A DNA stretch of 64,000 nucleotides, from contig NZ_CP061336.1 of assembly GCF_005473905.2 (NCBI RefSeq), forward strand, positions 4,270,501-4,334,500, written 5' to 3'. The translations under genes were made by a program, and so were the position numbers. Positions 1 through 8,469 of the stretch are shown here, piece after piece; the first letter of the stretch is position 1; the number at the start of each line of letters is the position of its first letter. This DNA comes from Ruminiclostridium herbifermentans. Lineage in GTDB: Bacteria > Bacillota > Clostridia > Acetivibrionales > DSM-1351. The notes below the pieces were generated by a model. That model did no database searches, was not told the DNA's origin, and saw only the letters and a program-made list of their open reading frames with translations.

Positions 1-236
1 TCACCATAGGATTTCACCGCTCTATTAACTGTATGAATAACCTTATTAAGAAAAAGCATAGGATTTTTAAGCATATCCTTTATTGTCCAAATACGCTTAT
101 CAATAGGTATATAATTAATAACACTTGGGTCAAACCCCATTCTCTTTAAAGTTTCGCTCAGTGCGTACACTTGTAATACAGTGCCAAAATTATTGTAATG
201 AAACCAAGTCATTAAAGCAATTTTATTTAAACTCAT
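1..236 (-). CDS. Polysaccharide pyruvyl transferase family protein, N-terminal part only
   Basis: The reading frame starts at an ATG at 236 and stays open to the window edge, so only about 78 residues are visible. The start MSLNKIALMTWFHYNNFGT resembles the N-terminus of the pyruvyl transferase at 22158-23345 (short beta strand, then the 'xNYGxxLQ.YAL' pattern; here NNFGTVLQVYAL). That pattern is typical of PF04230 enzymes, which move a pyruvyl group from phosphoenolpyruvate onto a sugar of a surface polymer. An AAAGGA ribosome site lies six bases upstream of the ATG. It lies downstream of the GT32-type gene and probably belongs to the same polysaccharide operon. The family call rests on the N-terminus only. 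Confidence 0.75.
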   Translation of the reverse strand, partial: MSLNKIALMTWFHYNNFGTVLQVYALSETLKRMGFDPSVINYIPIDKRIWTIKDMLKNPMLFLNKVIHTVNRAVKSYG

Positions 237-344
237 TTTAATCCTTTAATTTAACTTCTATTAATTTGAATCCTGTTAATTCAAATCCTTCTAATTTAAC
301 TACTCTCAATGATTAAAACACAAAATGTAAAAAAGCTTCTGCAT

Positions 345-1076
345 TTATTTTTTCAAAAAAGCCTTTAACTCATTTACCCTTTCTTCTCCAAAAAGCATCT
401 TTAGCTTGCTTGTACAAAAATGCTTTATTTTTTTTCCCCTAGTGAGCCATGATGCATCAAAATGATGAATACAATAGGTGTTCTGAGTAATTGTCGTTAT
501 CCCAGTCTCAAAATTTTTAGGTGAAAAATACTCATTATGATAAAATGCCGTACCATCAGAGGTTATTTGCATTGAATTATCCAGTTCAATGTTATAAAAC
601 TCTTTAGTTAATTTTGTAATAATAGAAACATTTGTAGTTAAATCAAAGCTGCCATCTGCTTGTATAAAGTGCCTGTTTTCATAGCTTTTTAACAGCATAT
701 TTATCCAACTATTATTTAAAGCAGCACCCATAATAGCTGTTTGTATGGACTCTTTATCTTCAAATCCCGAGAATGCATTATGTTCTAGCAATGGGTCTAA
801 GCTTTTAAGCAATTCTACATCGGTATCCATATATATTCCGCCCTGCTCCTTCATTGCATAAAGCCGTACATAGTCCGATACAAAAGCCCATTTTTTAGCT
901 TGATAAGCTTCATATACATATTGATTACATGTATAATCAAAATTCTTTTCATTCCATTCAACAATTTTGTATGAAGGGCAATACTTCTTCCAGCTATATA
1001 TGCACTTTTCTACACCTCTAGGTATTGGATTCCCTCCAAACCAACAATAATGAATAACTTTAGGTATATTTGACAT
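345..1076 (-). CDS. Glycosyltransferase with DXD motif (Gly_transf_sug / GT32 type)
   Basis: A 243-residue protein beginning MSNIPKVIHYCWFGG, the usual opening of OCH1/capsular GT32-like transferases (PF04488). The nucleotide-sugar/metal DXD motif is seen as GGIYMDTDVELL around residue 80, preceded by the family pattern SDYVRLYAM. Length is normal for small bacterial members. It probably adds a sugar to a lipid-linked repeat unit at the cytoplasmic face. The ATG follows a GGAGG site by six bases. It lies between the EpsG-like polymerase and a pyruvyl transferase, so it belongs to the polysaccharide block. Donor and acceptor cannot be read from sequence. Confidence 0.85.
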   Translation of the reverse strand: MSNIPKVIHYCWFGGNPIPRGVEKCIYSWKKYCPSYKIVEWNEKNFDYTCNQYVYEAYQAKKWAFVSDYVRLYAMKEQGGIYMDTDVELLKSLDPLLEHNAFSGFEDKESIQTAIMGAALNNSWINMLLKSYENRHFIQADGSFDLTTNVSIITKLTKEFYNIELDNSMQITSDGTAFYHNEYFSPKNFETGITTITQNTYCIHHFDASWLTRGKKIKHFCTSKLKMLFGEERVNELKAFLKK

Positions 1077-1107
1077 CTAAACCTCCACATCTAGTTTTCT
1101 TATGAAC

Positions 1108-1196
1108 TCCACTTTCCCACTTAAAAATTCTATCGGTGTTCAAACTTATCAATGGTTTGTTGCCGAAATAATTGCTTAAATTAGTAAGGTTTCTAG
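1108..1196. repeat. Copy of the CAACTTTCC/TTATCAATGG dispersed repeat
   Basis: The segment carries CACTTTCCCACTTAAAAATT, a TATCGGTGTTCAAACTTATC core and ATCAATGGTTTGTTGCC, then AAATAATTGCTTAAATTAG. It matches, in the same orientation, the copies at 41484 and 53650, and matches the reverse complements of 41629-41690 and 53901-53985. No gene is present. It is part of a ~360-bp gene-free gap that also holds the 95-bp tandem repeat. Confidence 0.7.
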
Positions 1197-1235
1197 GAAC
1201 TAGCAATTGTTCATTCTCAGCATTTTAACTGAAGT

Positions 1236-1434
1236 TTTCGAGCTGTTTGTACTGCTTCATACGCCTTTTTGGGTAAAAACCATATGTGGTTTTTATGGCT
1301 CAAAATCGCACCATGTTTGCATAAACTTTGATTTCGAGCTGCTTGTACTTCTTTATACACCTTTTTTGGTAAAACCATATGTGGTTTTTATGGCTCGAAA
1401 TCGCACCATGTTTGCATAAACTTTGATTTCGAGC
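1236..1434. repeat. Two tandem ~95-bp two-hairpin repeat units plus the start of a third
   Basis: Unit 1 spans about 1236-1331 and unit 2 about 1332-1426; a third begins at 1427 and runs into the end of the next gene. Each unit has hairpin A (arms AAAAACCA/TGGTTTTT, loop TATG; 1274-1295 in unit 1) and hairpin B (arms GCTCGAAATC/GATTTCGAGC at 1393-1434 in unit 2, perfect). The loop of B contains GCACCATGTTTGCA. The same two-hairpin layout and CACCATGT loop recur at 14.0, 20.1-20.5 and 41.6 kb. A 70-codon open frame across it is repeat-derived and is not called. Confidence 0.85.
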
Positions 1435-1436
1435 TG

Positions 1437-2525
1437 TTATCTACTCAAAAATGTCCTATACGGCAAAACAGTATACCACCCCAGCTTAACCGTTCCATAA
1501 AAAAATATAAAAATAAACATTGCATACACTGTAGCCATGATAATAGTTTTTATAATAGCATTGTCCTCAGAATATAAAATCTCTGGAATAAACAATATTT
1601 GAGCTGCCTCAAAGCATAAAATTATTCTTTCAGCTATCAAAATTGACCCAGAAAAAATAGTAAAAACTGATGCAACCAATTGTATGTTCATGTATATTCT
1701 ATAACTAAAATTCTCTGAATTCTTACTATAACACAAATAACCAATAGTTGTAATTACTGTATTTATTAAAATATGGACATACGGCGTATCTGGTACATCA
1801 TACACGCTGCCGAAATATGTTACATATCTTGTCTGCGACATAATAAATTTGAATAGACTTCCCACAAAAGGCGTACTAATAGCCGAAACAACAATAACGA
1901 TAACTCCTATCTTAGGAGATATTTTTATATTACAAATAAAGTACAAAGGTAAAAAAATTAATGCTATGGTGTGAAAGCTAGCAGCAAATAAAATTACCAA
2001 AATATATTTAAAAAGTTTTTTATCTTTAATGTATTTAATTGAATAAAGAAAAATAGCCACTGCAATACCTTGTCTAATGCCATTTAGAGAGAAAAAATAT
2101 AATGTAGTAATCAATAGCAAAAAAATACTTTGACATACATTTTTGCTGCTATTAAATATAGCCTTATACACAAAGAAGCAAAAGACAAATGCAGTACCAG
2201 CAAACATCCACTGGCATTCATCAGTAAATAAAGCTATTAGCTTTATCAAATAAGTAAATCCTAATTCCCACCGGGGCTGCTCACCATCAGCTATTATTAA
2301 GTTAAAACCGTACTCATATACTTTTTCAAAATCAGTACCTACATCCCATCTTATAGCCCCAACAACAAACAATGGCAAAAAGGAAAGAATCATATAAAAA
2401 GTATTCCGTATATTTTTTTGATATTGTACACTAAAGGCTAAATCCGAAATGTTAAAATACTCAGTTCTTATAATTAAGTGTGCAAATAAAATAGACAGCA
2501 ATGTTGCAATTATGTATACCAGCAT
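1437..2525 (-). CDS. EpsG family / Wzy-like polysaccharide polymerase, membrane protein
   Basis: A 362-residue protein made almost wholly of hydrophobic segments (about ten), starting with a membrane helix at residues 2-20. The pattern GAIRWDVGTDFEKVYEYGF near residue 57 and WELGFTYLIKLI shortly after are characteristic of the EpsG family (PF14897), thought to polymerise repeat units outside the membrane. The gene follows a GT2 transferase by about 20 bases, with an AAGGGG ribosome site. Its 3' end abuts the 95-bp repeat array, so the repeat has inserted right at the stop codon or helped to shape it. The locus also has an O-antigen-ligase-type protein at 25722-27098, so this may be a second polymerase. 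Confidence 0.8.
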   Translation of the reverse strand: MLVYIIATLLSILFAHLIIRTEYFNISDLAFSVQYQKNIRNTFYMILSFLPLFVVGAIRWDVGTDFEKVYEYGFNLIIADGEQPRWELGFTYLIKLIALFTDECQWMFAGTAFVFCFFVYKAIFNSSKNVCQSIFLLLITTLYFFSLNGIRQGIAVAIFLYSIKYIKDKKLFKYILVILFAASFHTIALIFLPLYFICNIKISPKIGVIVIVVSAISTPFVGSLFKFIMSQTRYVTYFGSVYDVPDTPYVHILINTVITTIGYLCYSKNSENFSYRIYMNIQLVASVFTIFSGSILIAERIILCFEAAQILFIPEILYSEDNAIIKTIIMATVYAMFIFIFFYGTVKLGWYTVLPYRTFLSR

Positions 2526-2546
2526 TTTTTATCCCCTTAATTTCCA

Positions 2547-3518
2547 CTACATTCTTCCAGTGCAGAACCTGTTCCATACAAGCCTAAGCAATGGCATTCC
2601 ACCATAGGAAAGAATCACTGCAAATCTATTTTTGCTTCTGCTTTTACCATCAAACAAAACAGTTTTTCTATATTTTTTTATATTATTAATTATTCTTCTT
2701 TTTTCCTCTGCAAACAAACTTTTCTCATTTGGTGTCTGCAAGAAAACTTGAAAATTGCTACTTATAAATTTTGAAATTGCTGCTTTCTTTATATTAGGGT
2801 ACTTAGCTGATATGAAATTCAGCATTTCCTCCGCTATATCAATTAATTCCATTCTTTTTATTGAAAATTGAGAAGTAGAAATGCTGTTCTCCCTTACTAT
2901 ATAATTGTATTTTTGCAAGCTGCCATAAACAATTTTAGTACATTTATCAAATACTAAATAAGTAGTTGCAAGATCTTCATAATACTTGCCCTTAGGATAT
3001 CTTATACTATTAAACAACTCTGTTTTATATAATTTTGCACATGCAGATACATCAAATAATTTTTGGTACAACATTTGCATAATAGCTTCTTGCTGGGTGT
3101 ATATGTATTGAATATCTTCAATACTGTCTTCTTTCTTATATTTATCTTCAAAGGTTTTATTTATATTACATATAGATACATCAGCAGAATATTTTTGAAT
3201 AAGCTTTACTAAATACTCCACATAATCAGCTTCTACGAAATCATCACTGTCTATAAAAGTAACATAATCCCCTGTTATTATATCTATAGCAACATTTCTA
3301 GCATCAGAAAGTCCGCCGTTTTCCTTATGAATGACTTTAATTCTGCTGTCTATTTCAGCATATTCATCACAAATAGTACCGCAATTATCTTCAGAGCCAT
3401 CATTCACTAAGATAATTTCCAGATTTTTATAAGTTTGATTAACAATACTATTTATGCATTTGTGTATGTATCTTTCAACATTAAATATTGGCACTATAAT
3501 ACTTATCAATGGTTCCAT
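2547..3518 (-). CDS. Glycosyltransferase family 2
   Basis: About 323 residues with a textbook GT-A fold N-terminus: PLISIIVPIFNVERYI, the nucleotide-binding VNDGSEDNC, the HKENGGLSDARN loop, and the catalytic DSDD at about residue 93. Such enzymes transfer a sugar from a UDP- or similar donor onto a growing lipid-linked chain. I place the start at the ATG at 3518 (MEPLIS), because the GTG at 3530 lies inside the AAGGTG ribosome site. The site overlaps the end of the preceding glycosyltransferase gene (stop at 3532), so the two are probably translationally coupled. The C-terminal third has no recognised domain. Confidence 0.88.
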   Translation of the reverse strand: MEPLISIIVPIFNVERYIHKCINSIVNQTYKNLEIILVNDGSEDNCGTICDEYAEIDSRIKVIHKENGGLSDARNVAIDIITGDYVTFIDSDDFVEADYVEYLVKLIQKYSADVSICNINKTFEDKYKKEDSIEDIQYIYTQQEAIMQMLYQKLFDVSACAKLYKTELFNSIRYPKGKYYEDLATTYLVFDKCTKIVYGSLQKYNYIVRENSISTSQFSIKRMELIDIAEEMLNFISAKYPNIKKAAISKFISSNFQVFLQTPNEKSLFAEEKRRIINNIKKYRKTVLFDGKSRSKNRFAVILSYGGMPLLRLVWNRFCTGRM

Positions 3519-3531
3519 TAAATTAATCACC

Positions 3532-4665
3532 TTATAATAAAATAGTATAATAGTAGTTCAATAGCTTTTCTGCTTCTGTCTGAATATTATATCCTGCTCT
3601 TCCTACCTGCTCATTGTATTTAAGTCTTTCATACTCAATATCAATGTGTTTTAGAATTCTTTGTGCCCAGTATGCAGCTGGCTTTTCAAGAGAAATAAAT
3701 TCAACCAAGTCACTAACCTTAATCTCTTCAGGCACAGCTTCTGAACAGAACAGCTTAATTCCTGCTGCCTGCGCTTCAATTCCAACCATACCAAAACCCT
3801 CATACAAGGAAGGCAAAACAAATGCATCCATTGCTTGATATATTGGTGCCACATCATCTATTACTCCCAAAAATACAATTGCATTTTCAAGCTTAAGAGT
3901 TTTTATTTTTTTTAATATATTTTCTTTTAAATTTCCTTCTCCAACTAACAGCAGTCTTGCGTTCTTATTCCTCAGATAAATTTGCTCAAATATATCAATT
4001 ATAAAATCATGATTCTTAGGATAAACTACTCTGCCCACATGTCCTATAACAAATTTATCCTCAATGCCTAACTCTGCTCTAATTATGGTTCTCGTACTTT
4101 CATTAAACTTAAATTTATCTAAATCTATTGCATTATTTACTACTTTTACAATTCCTTTTTCAAAGCACTCATCACCAAACAGCCATCTTCCAGCATGCTC
4201 TGAACACGTAAAATAATGTGTTGCGAAAATTTTAGCAAATGGCTTTAGCAAATTCTTTAATAGTGTTTTGGGTTCCCCCTTAACTGCAGTACTGTGATTA
4301 TGGGCTATCCTAATACTAGCCCCTGCCAAAAAAGCAGCTAAAAGCGGAAAAACGCTCATAGTATTTAAATGAGAATGTACAATTTTATAGTTGTTATTTT
4401 TTACTACTCTATATATTTGAAATATATACTTCATCATATTTTTATAGGGTGCAACAATATATGCTCTGCCTCCTAACTGTTCTATCTCTTCAACAGGAGG
4501 ATGCTTTGAATCTGCGTCAATGATGAAATCAAATTGAACTTTGCTTCTGTCTATATTACGGTAATAGTTCATAACTACCGTCTCCACCCCACCATTGTTC
4601 ATCTTTCCAACTATCTGCACTATTCTAATTGGTTCATCATTTTTTATATATTTTTTCAATGTCAA
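3532..4665 (-). CDS. Glycosyltransferase family 4/1, EpsF-like
   Basis: A 377-residue GT-B enzyme. The N-terminal Rossmann half opens with RIVQIVGKMNNGGVETVVMN, close to EpsF-type transferases, and the C-terminal half holds VIGHVGRVVYPKNHDFII and the donor-binding PSLYEGFGMVGIEAQAAG (EX7E-type). The start is a TTG at 4665 preceded by GGAGTGATACG, so the first residue is fMet. About 240 bases without a gene separate it from the Wzz-like gene; they hold small hairpins (GCCAC/GTGGC near 4706 and AATGTG/CACATT near 4727) but no clear terminator. Its likely job is adding one sugar of the repeat unit. Confidence 0.87.
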   Translation of the reverse strand: MTLKKYIKNDEPIRIVQIVGKMNNGGVETVVMNYYRNIDRSKVQFDFIIDADSKHPPVEEIEQLGGRAYIVAPYKNMMKYIFQIYRVVKNNNYKIVHSHLNTMSVFPLLAAFLAGASIRIAHNHSTAVKGEPKTLLKNLLKPFAKIFATHYFTCSEHAGRWLFGDECFEKGIVKVVNNAIDLDKFKFNESTRTIIRAELGIEDKFVIGHVGRVVYPKNHDFIIDIFEQIYLRNKNARLLLVGEGNLKENILKKIKTLKLENAIVFLGVIDDVAPIYQAMDAFVLPSLYEGFGMVGIEAQAAGIKLFCSEAVPEEIKVSDLVEFISLEKPAAYWAQRILKHIDIEYERLKYNEQVGRAGYNIQTEAEKLLNYYYTILL

Positions 4666-4902
4666 CGTATCACTCCTAAATAATTTGCGGACTGCGTCAC
4701 GTTCGCCACAGTTGGTGGCTATTTAAAAATGTGATACCACATTCTTTAAATACAAAATAATAAAAATTTGTCCATGCCAGTATCTTTGAACTCTTAAAAT
4801 GCTGTCATGGACCTAGTTGTCTTAGTAATTGTCTTTTTATATGCCATTTCTTTCAGCTTGAAAGGACTATTAATGTCTATGTTAATTTTTTAAAAAATCC
4901 CG

Positions 4903-6375
4903 TTATTCTAATACTATATCATCGTTCTTCTTTTCTGACCTTTTCATATATTCCTTTAAGAATGCAAAAAGCAATCCAAAAATCAAGCCTGCTAGTGCTC
5001 CTATTGCTAAATATAATTTCAAACTTGATTTTGTACTAGAATACTCTGCAGGTGAGAGTATTGTCATGGCTCTTTTAAACAATTCTGAATTATAGAACTC
5101 TTGAACTGTTTCACTAGAAATTTCAATATATTCTCTAAACTTTGTTCTGACCTCATCAAGCATTGATTTTACTTCTTTTTCAGCTTCTTTCTTTTGGGAT
5201 ATCTTCACAGTATCACGGTTTAGCTTATTTATCTGCTTTCTGTAATAATCAGCATTATTAACAGCTTCTTTGGCTTGTGTTTCCGCCAAAATATATTTTT
5301 CTATTAAATCATCATAATATTTACTAGTCTGATTTTTTTCTACAGAATTAATATCCGACATTGTTCCACTACTAGGTATTACAAGGATATTTTTATCTTT
5401 TTGGTATTTATTAATAGAGTTTGCGTATATATTTGCTTCATCATTTTTTTTCTTTGAAGTCAGTTCACTTTCTTGTATCCTATATTCATATAGTTTTATA
5501 AGGGCTTCCTTATCTTTTGTAAGATTATATGAATCAATAGAAGCTCCTATCTTTTGTAAATCAACCTTTTCCAATACTGTAATTGATTCTATAATATCGC
5601 TAAATGTAAACCCATATTTTTTTGATCTGAAGCCATTTGCTCCTATCTCACTATTTTTTATTTTCAGATAATTCTTTAATGTAGTAATTTGATTTTGGAG
5701 AATTTCTATCTGCTGCGGATAATCATATATACTGTAGTCAATAGGCCCTATCTCTTCTGTCAATAATGGACCACTATAATAACTAATAAAAAAATACTTC
5801 TTGTATTGCTTAAAAATCTCATCAAGTATTTCTCTTGCCTCATAAGAACTTATAGAAAATGATCTAGGAAGATATAAAGTAAATAAATATGTATTTGGAT
5901 AATATGTATAGTCTTGTCCATCTCCTATGTTCTGAGCCTTTGATTCTTGGAGAGACTTAATTTTCTCGGTTATGTTTCCTGGAATAATAGGTATAATTTT
6001 AAAATTTGTTCTAATGTTATCCTCAGAAATGCCATGGTTTGATAAGTTAAGATTCTCTACTACCTTGCTTAATACAGCAGGGGATTTTACCTTGCTGATA
6101 TCAAAGTCATTTCCATATGGGTCAAGGCCTTTTTCTATACCATTAAAATTAAACGTCACAATCATATTAACAGAACCCTTATATGGTTGCATATATTGCA
6201 TGTACATACCAACTGCAAAGGCTAATAATATTCCTGCAATAACAGATATAGCTGTAATCCATTTTGCCTTTATCAGTATGTCAATAATATCTCTCAGACT
6301 TATATCTATACCTCTATTACCAATTTTATCGTGGCTTAGAACTATCTCGACCTTTTCTTTATTTAAAACTTCCAT
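4903..6375 (-). CDS. Wzz/chain-length determinant-like membrane protein
   Basis: A 490-residue protein with an N-terminal cytoplasmic stretch, a membrane helix at about 38-58 (WITAISVIAGILLAFAVG) and a second near the C-terminus (LYLAIGALAGLIFGLLFAFLKEY), enclosing a long helical, probably coiled-coil external region. This is the polysaccharide co-polymerase layout (PF02706-like). No kinase domain is fused. Such proteins set polymer length in Wzx/Wzy systems. It differs from the short 224-residue CapA-like protein at 31915-32589, so the region has two co-polymerases. It has a GAGGTG ribosome site and a possible promoter of its own at 6439-6466. Confidence 0.78.
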   Translation of the reverse strand: MEVLNKEKVEIVLSHDKIGNRGIDISLRDIIDILIKAKWITAISVIAGILLAFAVGMYMQYMQPYKGSVNMIVTFNFNGIEKGLDPYGNDFDISKVKSPAVLSKVVENLNLSNHGISEDNIRTNFKIIPIIPGNITEKIKSLQESKAQNIGDGQDYTYYPNTYLFTLYLPRSFSISSYEAREILDEIFKQYKKYFFISYYSGPLLTEEIGPIDYSIYDYPQQIEILQNQITTLKNYLKIKNSEIGANGFRSKKYGFTFSDIIESITVLEKVDLQKIGASIDSYNLTKDKEALIKLYEYRIQESELTSKKKNDEANIYANSINKYQKDKNILVIPSSGTMSDINSVEKNQTSKYYDDLIEKYILAETQAKEAVNNADYYRKQINKLNRDTVKISQKKEAEKEVKSMLDEVRTKFREYIEISSETVQEFYNSELFKRAMTILSPAEYSSTKSSLKLYLAIGALAGLIFGLLFAFLKEYMKRSEKKNDDIVLE

Positions 6376-6438
6376 ATAATTTCACCTCATATACCTATTA
6401 TCACTAGTGGTACTAATATATTTCATAATAAAATTTAC

Positions 6439-6466
6439 ATAATATGGATTAAAATTTCTTTATCAA
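6439..6466 (-). promoter_or_regulatory. Possible sigma-A-type promoter for the Wzz-like gene
   Basis: On the minus strand TTGATA (6466-6461) is separated by 16 bases from TATTAT (6444-6439), about 60 bases before the ATG at 6375. It lies between that start and the terminator at 6700-6764, where a new promoter would be expected. AT-rich DNA yields such matches by chance, so this is moderate evidence only. Confidence 0.4.
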
Positions 6467-6699
6467 AAAGAATAATCCAAACTAATATTAAAACATGTAA
6501 ATTTTATCCATAGTGAATTTTATCCTTATCTGTAGTTTCACTGATTCTCAACATAATAAAGTAATATGGAAACGGTGGTGGACTAACAAGCTAATAATAT
6601 ATATTAAAACACTAGTAACTTTATCATAAAATAATGTAAACTTCAATTATATTATGGTATATTTGATGTTTTTTTGTATTTTTGGATATCTTAATTCAC

Positions 6700-6764
6700 A
6701 AAAAAAAAGGGTACAAATATAGCAACAGAACTACTTATAGTTCTTTCACTATATTTGTACCCTT
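6700..6764 (-). terminator. Rho-independent terminator after the priming sugar transferase
   Basis: On the minus strand the arms AAGGGTACAAATATAG and CTATATTTGTACCCTT form a 16-bp stem, with a smaller inner hairpin AGAACT/AGTTCT, followed directly by a run of nine T. It lies about 125 bases after the stop of the gene at 6889-7557. If the locus is under LoaP control, this is a site that would need antitermination for read-through. It sits in a ~510-base gene-free stretch (6376-6888). Confidence 0.85.
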
Positions 6765-6888
6765 CTTTAATTTAGTAATTTATTCTTAGGTTAATTCTTT
6801 ATACTCAGAAATAATATTGTAAATAGTTTACATAATTTCCACTTAACAATATTTATGTTATATAATTTACTATACTCTAATAATACCT

Positions 6889-7557
6889 TCAAAACGCCCT
6901 GCTGTCTCCAAAAATAACTGGGATTGTTTTTATAATTATTTTTAAATCATATAAGAATCCTCTTTCACGTATGTATTTAAGATCAAGTCTGCACATGTCT
7001 TCAAATCCTATGTCATTTCTGCCGCTTACCTGCCATAATCCAGTAATACCAGGCTTCACAGACAACCTCAAATTATGCCAGCTATCATATTTTTGTACCT
7101 CTCTTCCTATAGGAGGTCTTGGCCCGACAATACTCATGTCACCTTTTATAACATTAAATAGTTGAGGTAATTCGTCAATACTGGTTTTTCTTAGGATTTT
7201 GCCAACTCTTGTAATCCTCGGGTCATTTTTGATTTTAAACATGTTTCCGCTTACTTCATTTTTATCTTCAAGTTCCTTAAACTTATCCTCTGCATCAATA
7301 ACCATAGACCTAAACTTATACATATTAAAGCATTTGCCTCTAAAGCCATTTCTCTTCTGACTAAAGAATACCCCTCCAGGTGAGTCTATTTTTATAAGAA
7401 TAATTACCACCAAAAATAATGGCAGCAAAATTATAATGGCCGTTAGAGAAGCTATTATATCAAAAACTCTTTTACCAAACAAATATAATAAGGATACATT
7501 TCCATACATTGCTCTCTGCCCAACTACGTAATCAGCAGTATATTCTATGTCCTTCAT
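6889..7557 (-). CDS. Undecaprenyl-phosphate sugar phosphotransferase (priming glycosyltransferase)
   Basis: A 222-residue bacterial sugar transferase (PF02397). One membrane helix (VFDIIASLTAIIILLPLF) is followed by FSQKRNGFRGKCFNMYKFRSM, the TRVGKILRKTSIDELPQLFNV block and the signature SIVGPRPP. These enzymes load the first sugar-1-phosphate onto undecaprenyl phosphate. The long N-terminal membrane region of WbaP-type enzymes is absent, so this is the short PglC/EpsL type. The start chosen is the ATG at 7557, behind GGGAGAGG; it overlaps the stop of the phosphatase gene by four bases (ATGA), a sign of translational coupling. Confidence 0.92.
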   Translation of the reverse strand: MKDIEYTADYVVGQRAMYGNVSLLYLFGKRVFDIIASLTAIIILLPLFLVVIILIKIDSPGGVFFSQKRNGFRGKCFNMYKFRSMVIDAEDKFKELEDKNEVSGNMFKIKNDPRITRVGKILRKTSIDELPQLFNVIKGDMSIVGPRPPIGREVQKYDSWHNLRLSVKPGITGLWQVSGRNDIGFEDMCRLDLKYIRERGFLYDLKIIIKTIPVIFGDSRAF

Positions 7558-8303
7558 ACCAGCCTCTCCCATCTCAAAATATTCCTATAAGCTAAATCAT
7601 CACTATTTCCACTTTCAATAATATTTTTAGCATTGTCATGGAAAAGTACGCTAGCCTCTTCCTTTCCTATCCAGTTTGAAACATTTTTAAATGCTTGAGC
7701 ATACCAATTGGCATAATCATCTGCACAATGTGCATTCGAGGCAACCACATCTACAAACTTCATCTGCAGCAGTTTTTTTGAAAATTCTTTTATTTTAGAA
7801 CCATATATTCCAACTATGCTTGCACAATCAAGCTGTATATAACATCCTGCCTTTATAAATGCCACAAAGTACTCAAACTTGTTCATAAATACCCTATTTC
7901 TTTCTATGTGGGCTATAACAGGTATGATTTTTTGTAATCTGAATTTGCAAACCATCTCAATACAATTCTGGGGTGTAGCATTATATGGAAATTCAAACAA
8001 TATAATTCCTGATTTACTTAAACTAAGTTTTCTGCGATTTTTAATCAATGATTGATTAACTGGGTTTGCAAAAACCTCGTACCCCATATTTATTTTTACA
8101 TTATAATCACTTGCCCGATATAGTAATTCCTGATAGTTTTCCTCTACACGTTCTGCATCATAAACTGATTCCTGATAATGGGGAGATGCAACAATCACCC
8201 CTATTCCAAGTCTCTCAGCCTCCTTAATCATATTAAGGGATTGTGTTATATTGGAAGGGCCATCATCTACCCCATATATAATATGACTATGTATATCTAT
8301 CAT
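7554..8303 (-). CDS. CpsB/CapC-type PHP-domain tyrosine-protein phosphatase
   Basis: About 249 residues. The N-terminus MIDIHSHIIYGVDDGP gives the metal-binding HxH of the PHP fold, with further histidines in IVASPHYQE, VIAHIERNR and NAHCADDY as in Wzb/CpsB/YwqE (PF19567). Members dephosphorylate the tyrosine tail of the BY-kinase that controls polymerisation. The partner kinase here is probably the protein at 31168-31902, over 20 kb away; normally the genes are adjacent, so the locus seems to have been split by insertions. The ATG at 8303 fits GGAAGG better than the upstream ATG at 8312. Confidence 0.88.
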   Translation of the reverse strand: MIDIHSHIIYGVDDGPSNITQSLNMIKEAERLGIGVIVASPHYQESVYDAERVEENYQELLYRASDYNVKINMGYEVFANPVNQSLIKNRRKLSLSKSGIILFEFPYNATPQNCIEMVCKFRLQKIIPVIAHIERNRVFMNKFEYFVAFIKAGCYIQLDCASIVGIYGSKIKEFSKKLLQMKFVDVVASNAHCADDYANWYAQAFKNVSNWIGKEEASVLFHDNAKNIIESGNSDDLAYRNILRWERLV

Positions 8304-8469
8304 AACTATCATATCCTTCCACTAAGTATTTCAATTTAAAATTATTTTAAAAATGTTACTTATATGTTTATTTATTTTAAAAGCAAAATAGTATATAGTT
8401 TAGAAATTTAGCTTAAACTAAATATTCAATACAGGATTAAATTTCTAAGAATATAATGTACTTAAATAA

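Noticed and set aside
1207-1419. A 70-residue plus-strand reading frame
   Set aside because: It is made of the 95-bp tandem repeat; the two halves of the peptide are repeats of each other.
1236-1434. A CRISPR-like array or a tandem regulatory site
   Set aside because: The 95-bp units contain no unique spacers and are self-complementary elements seen elsewhere as single copies.
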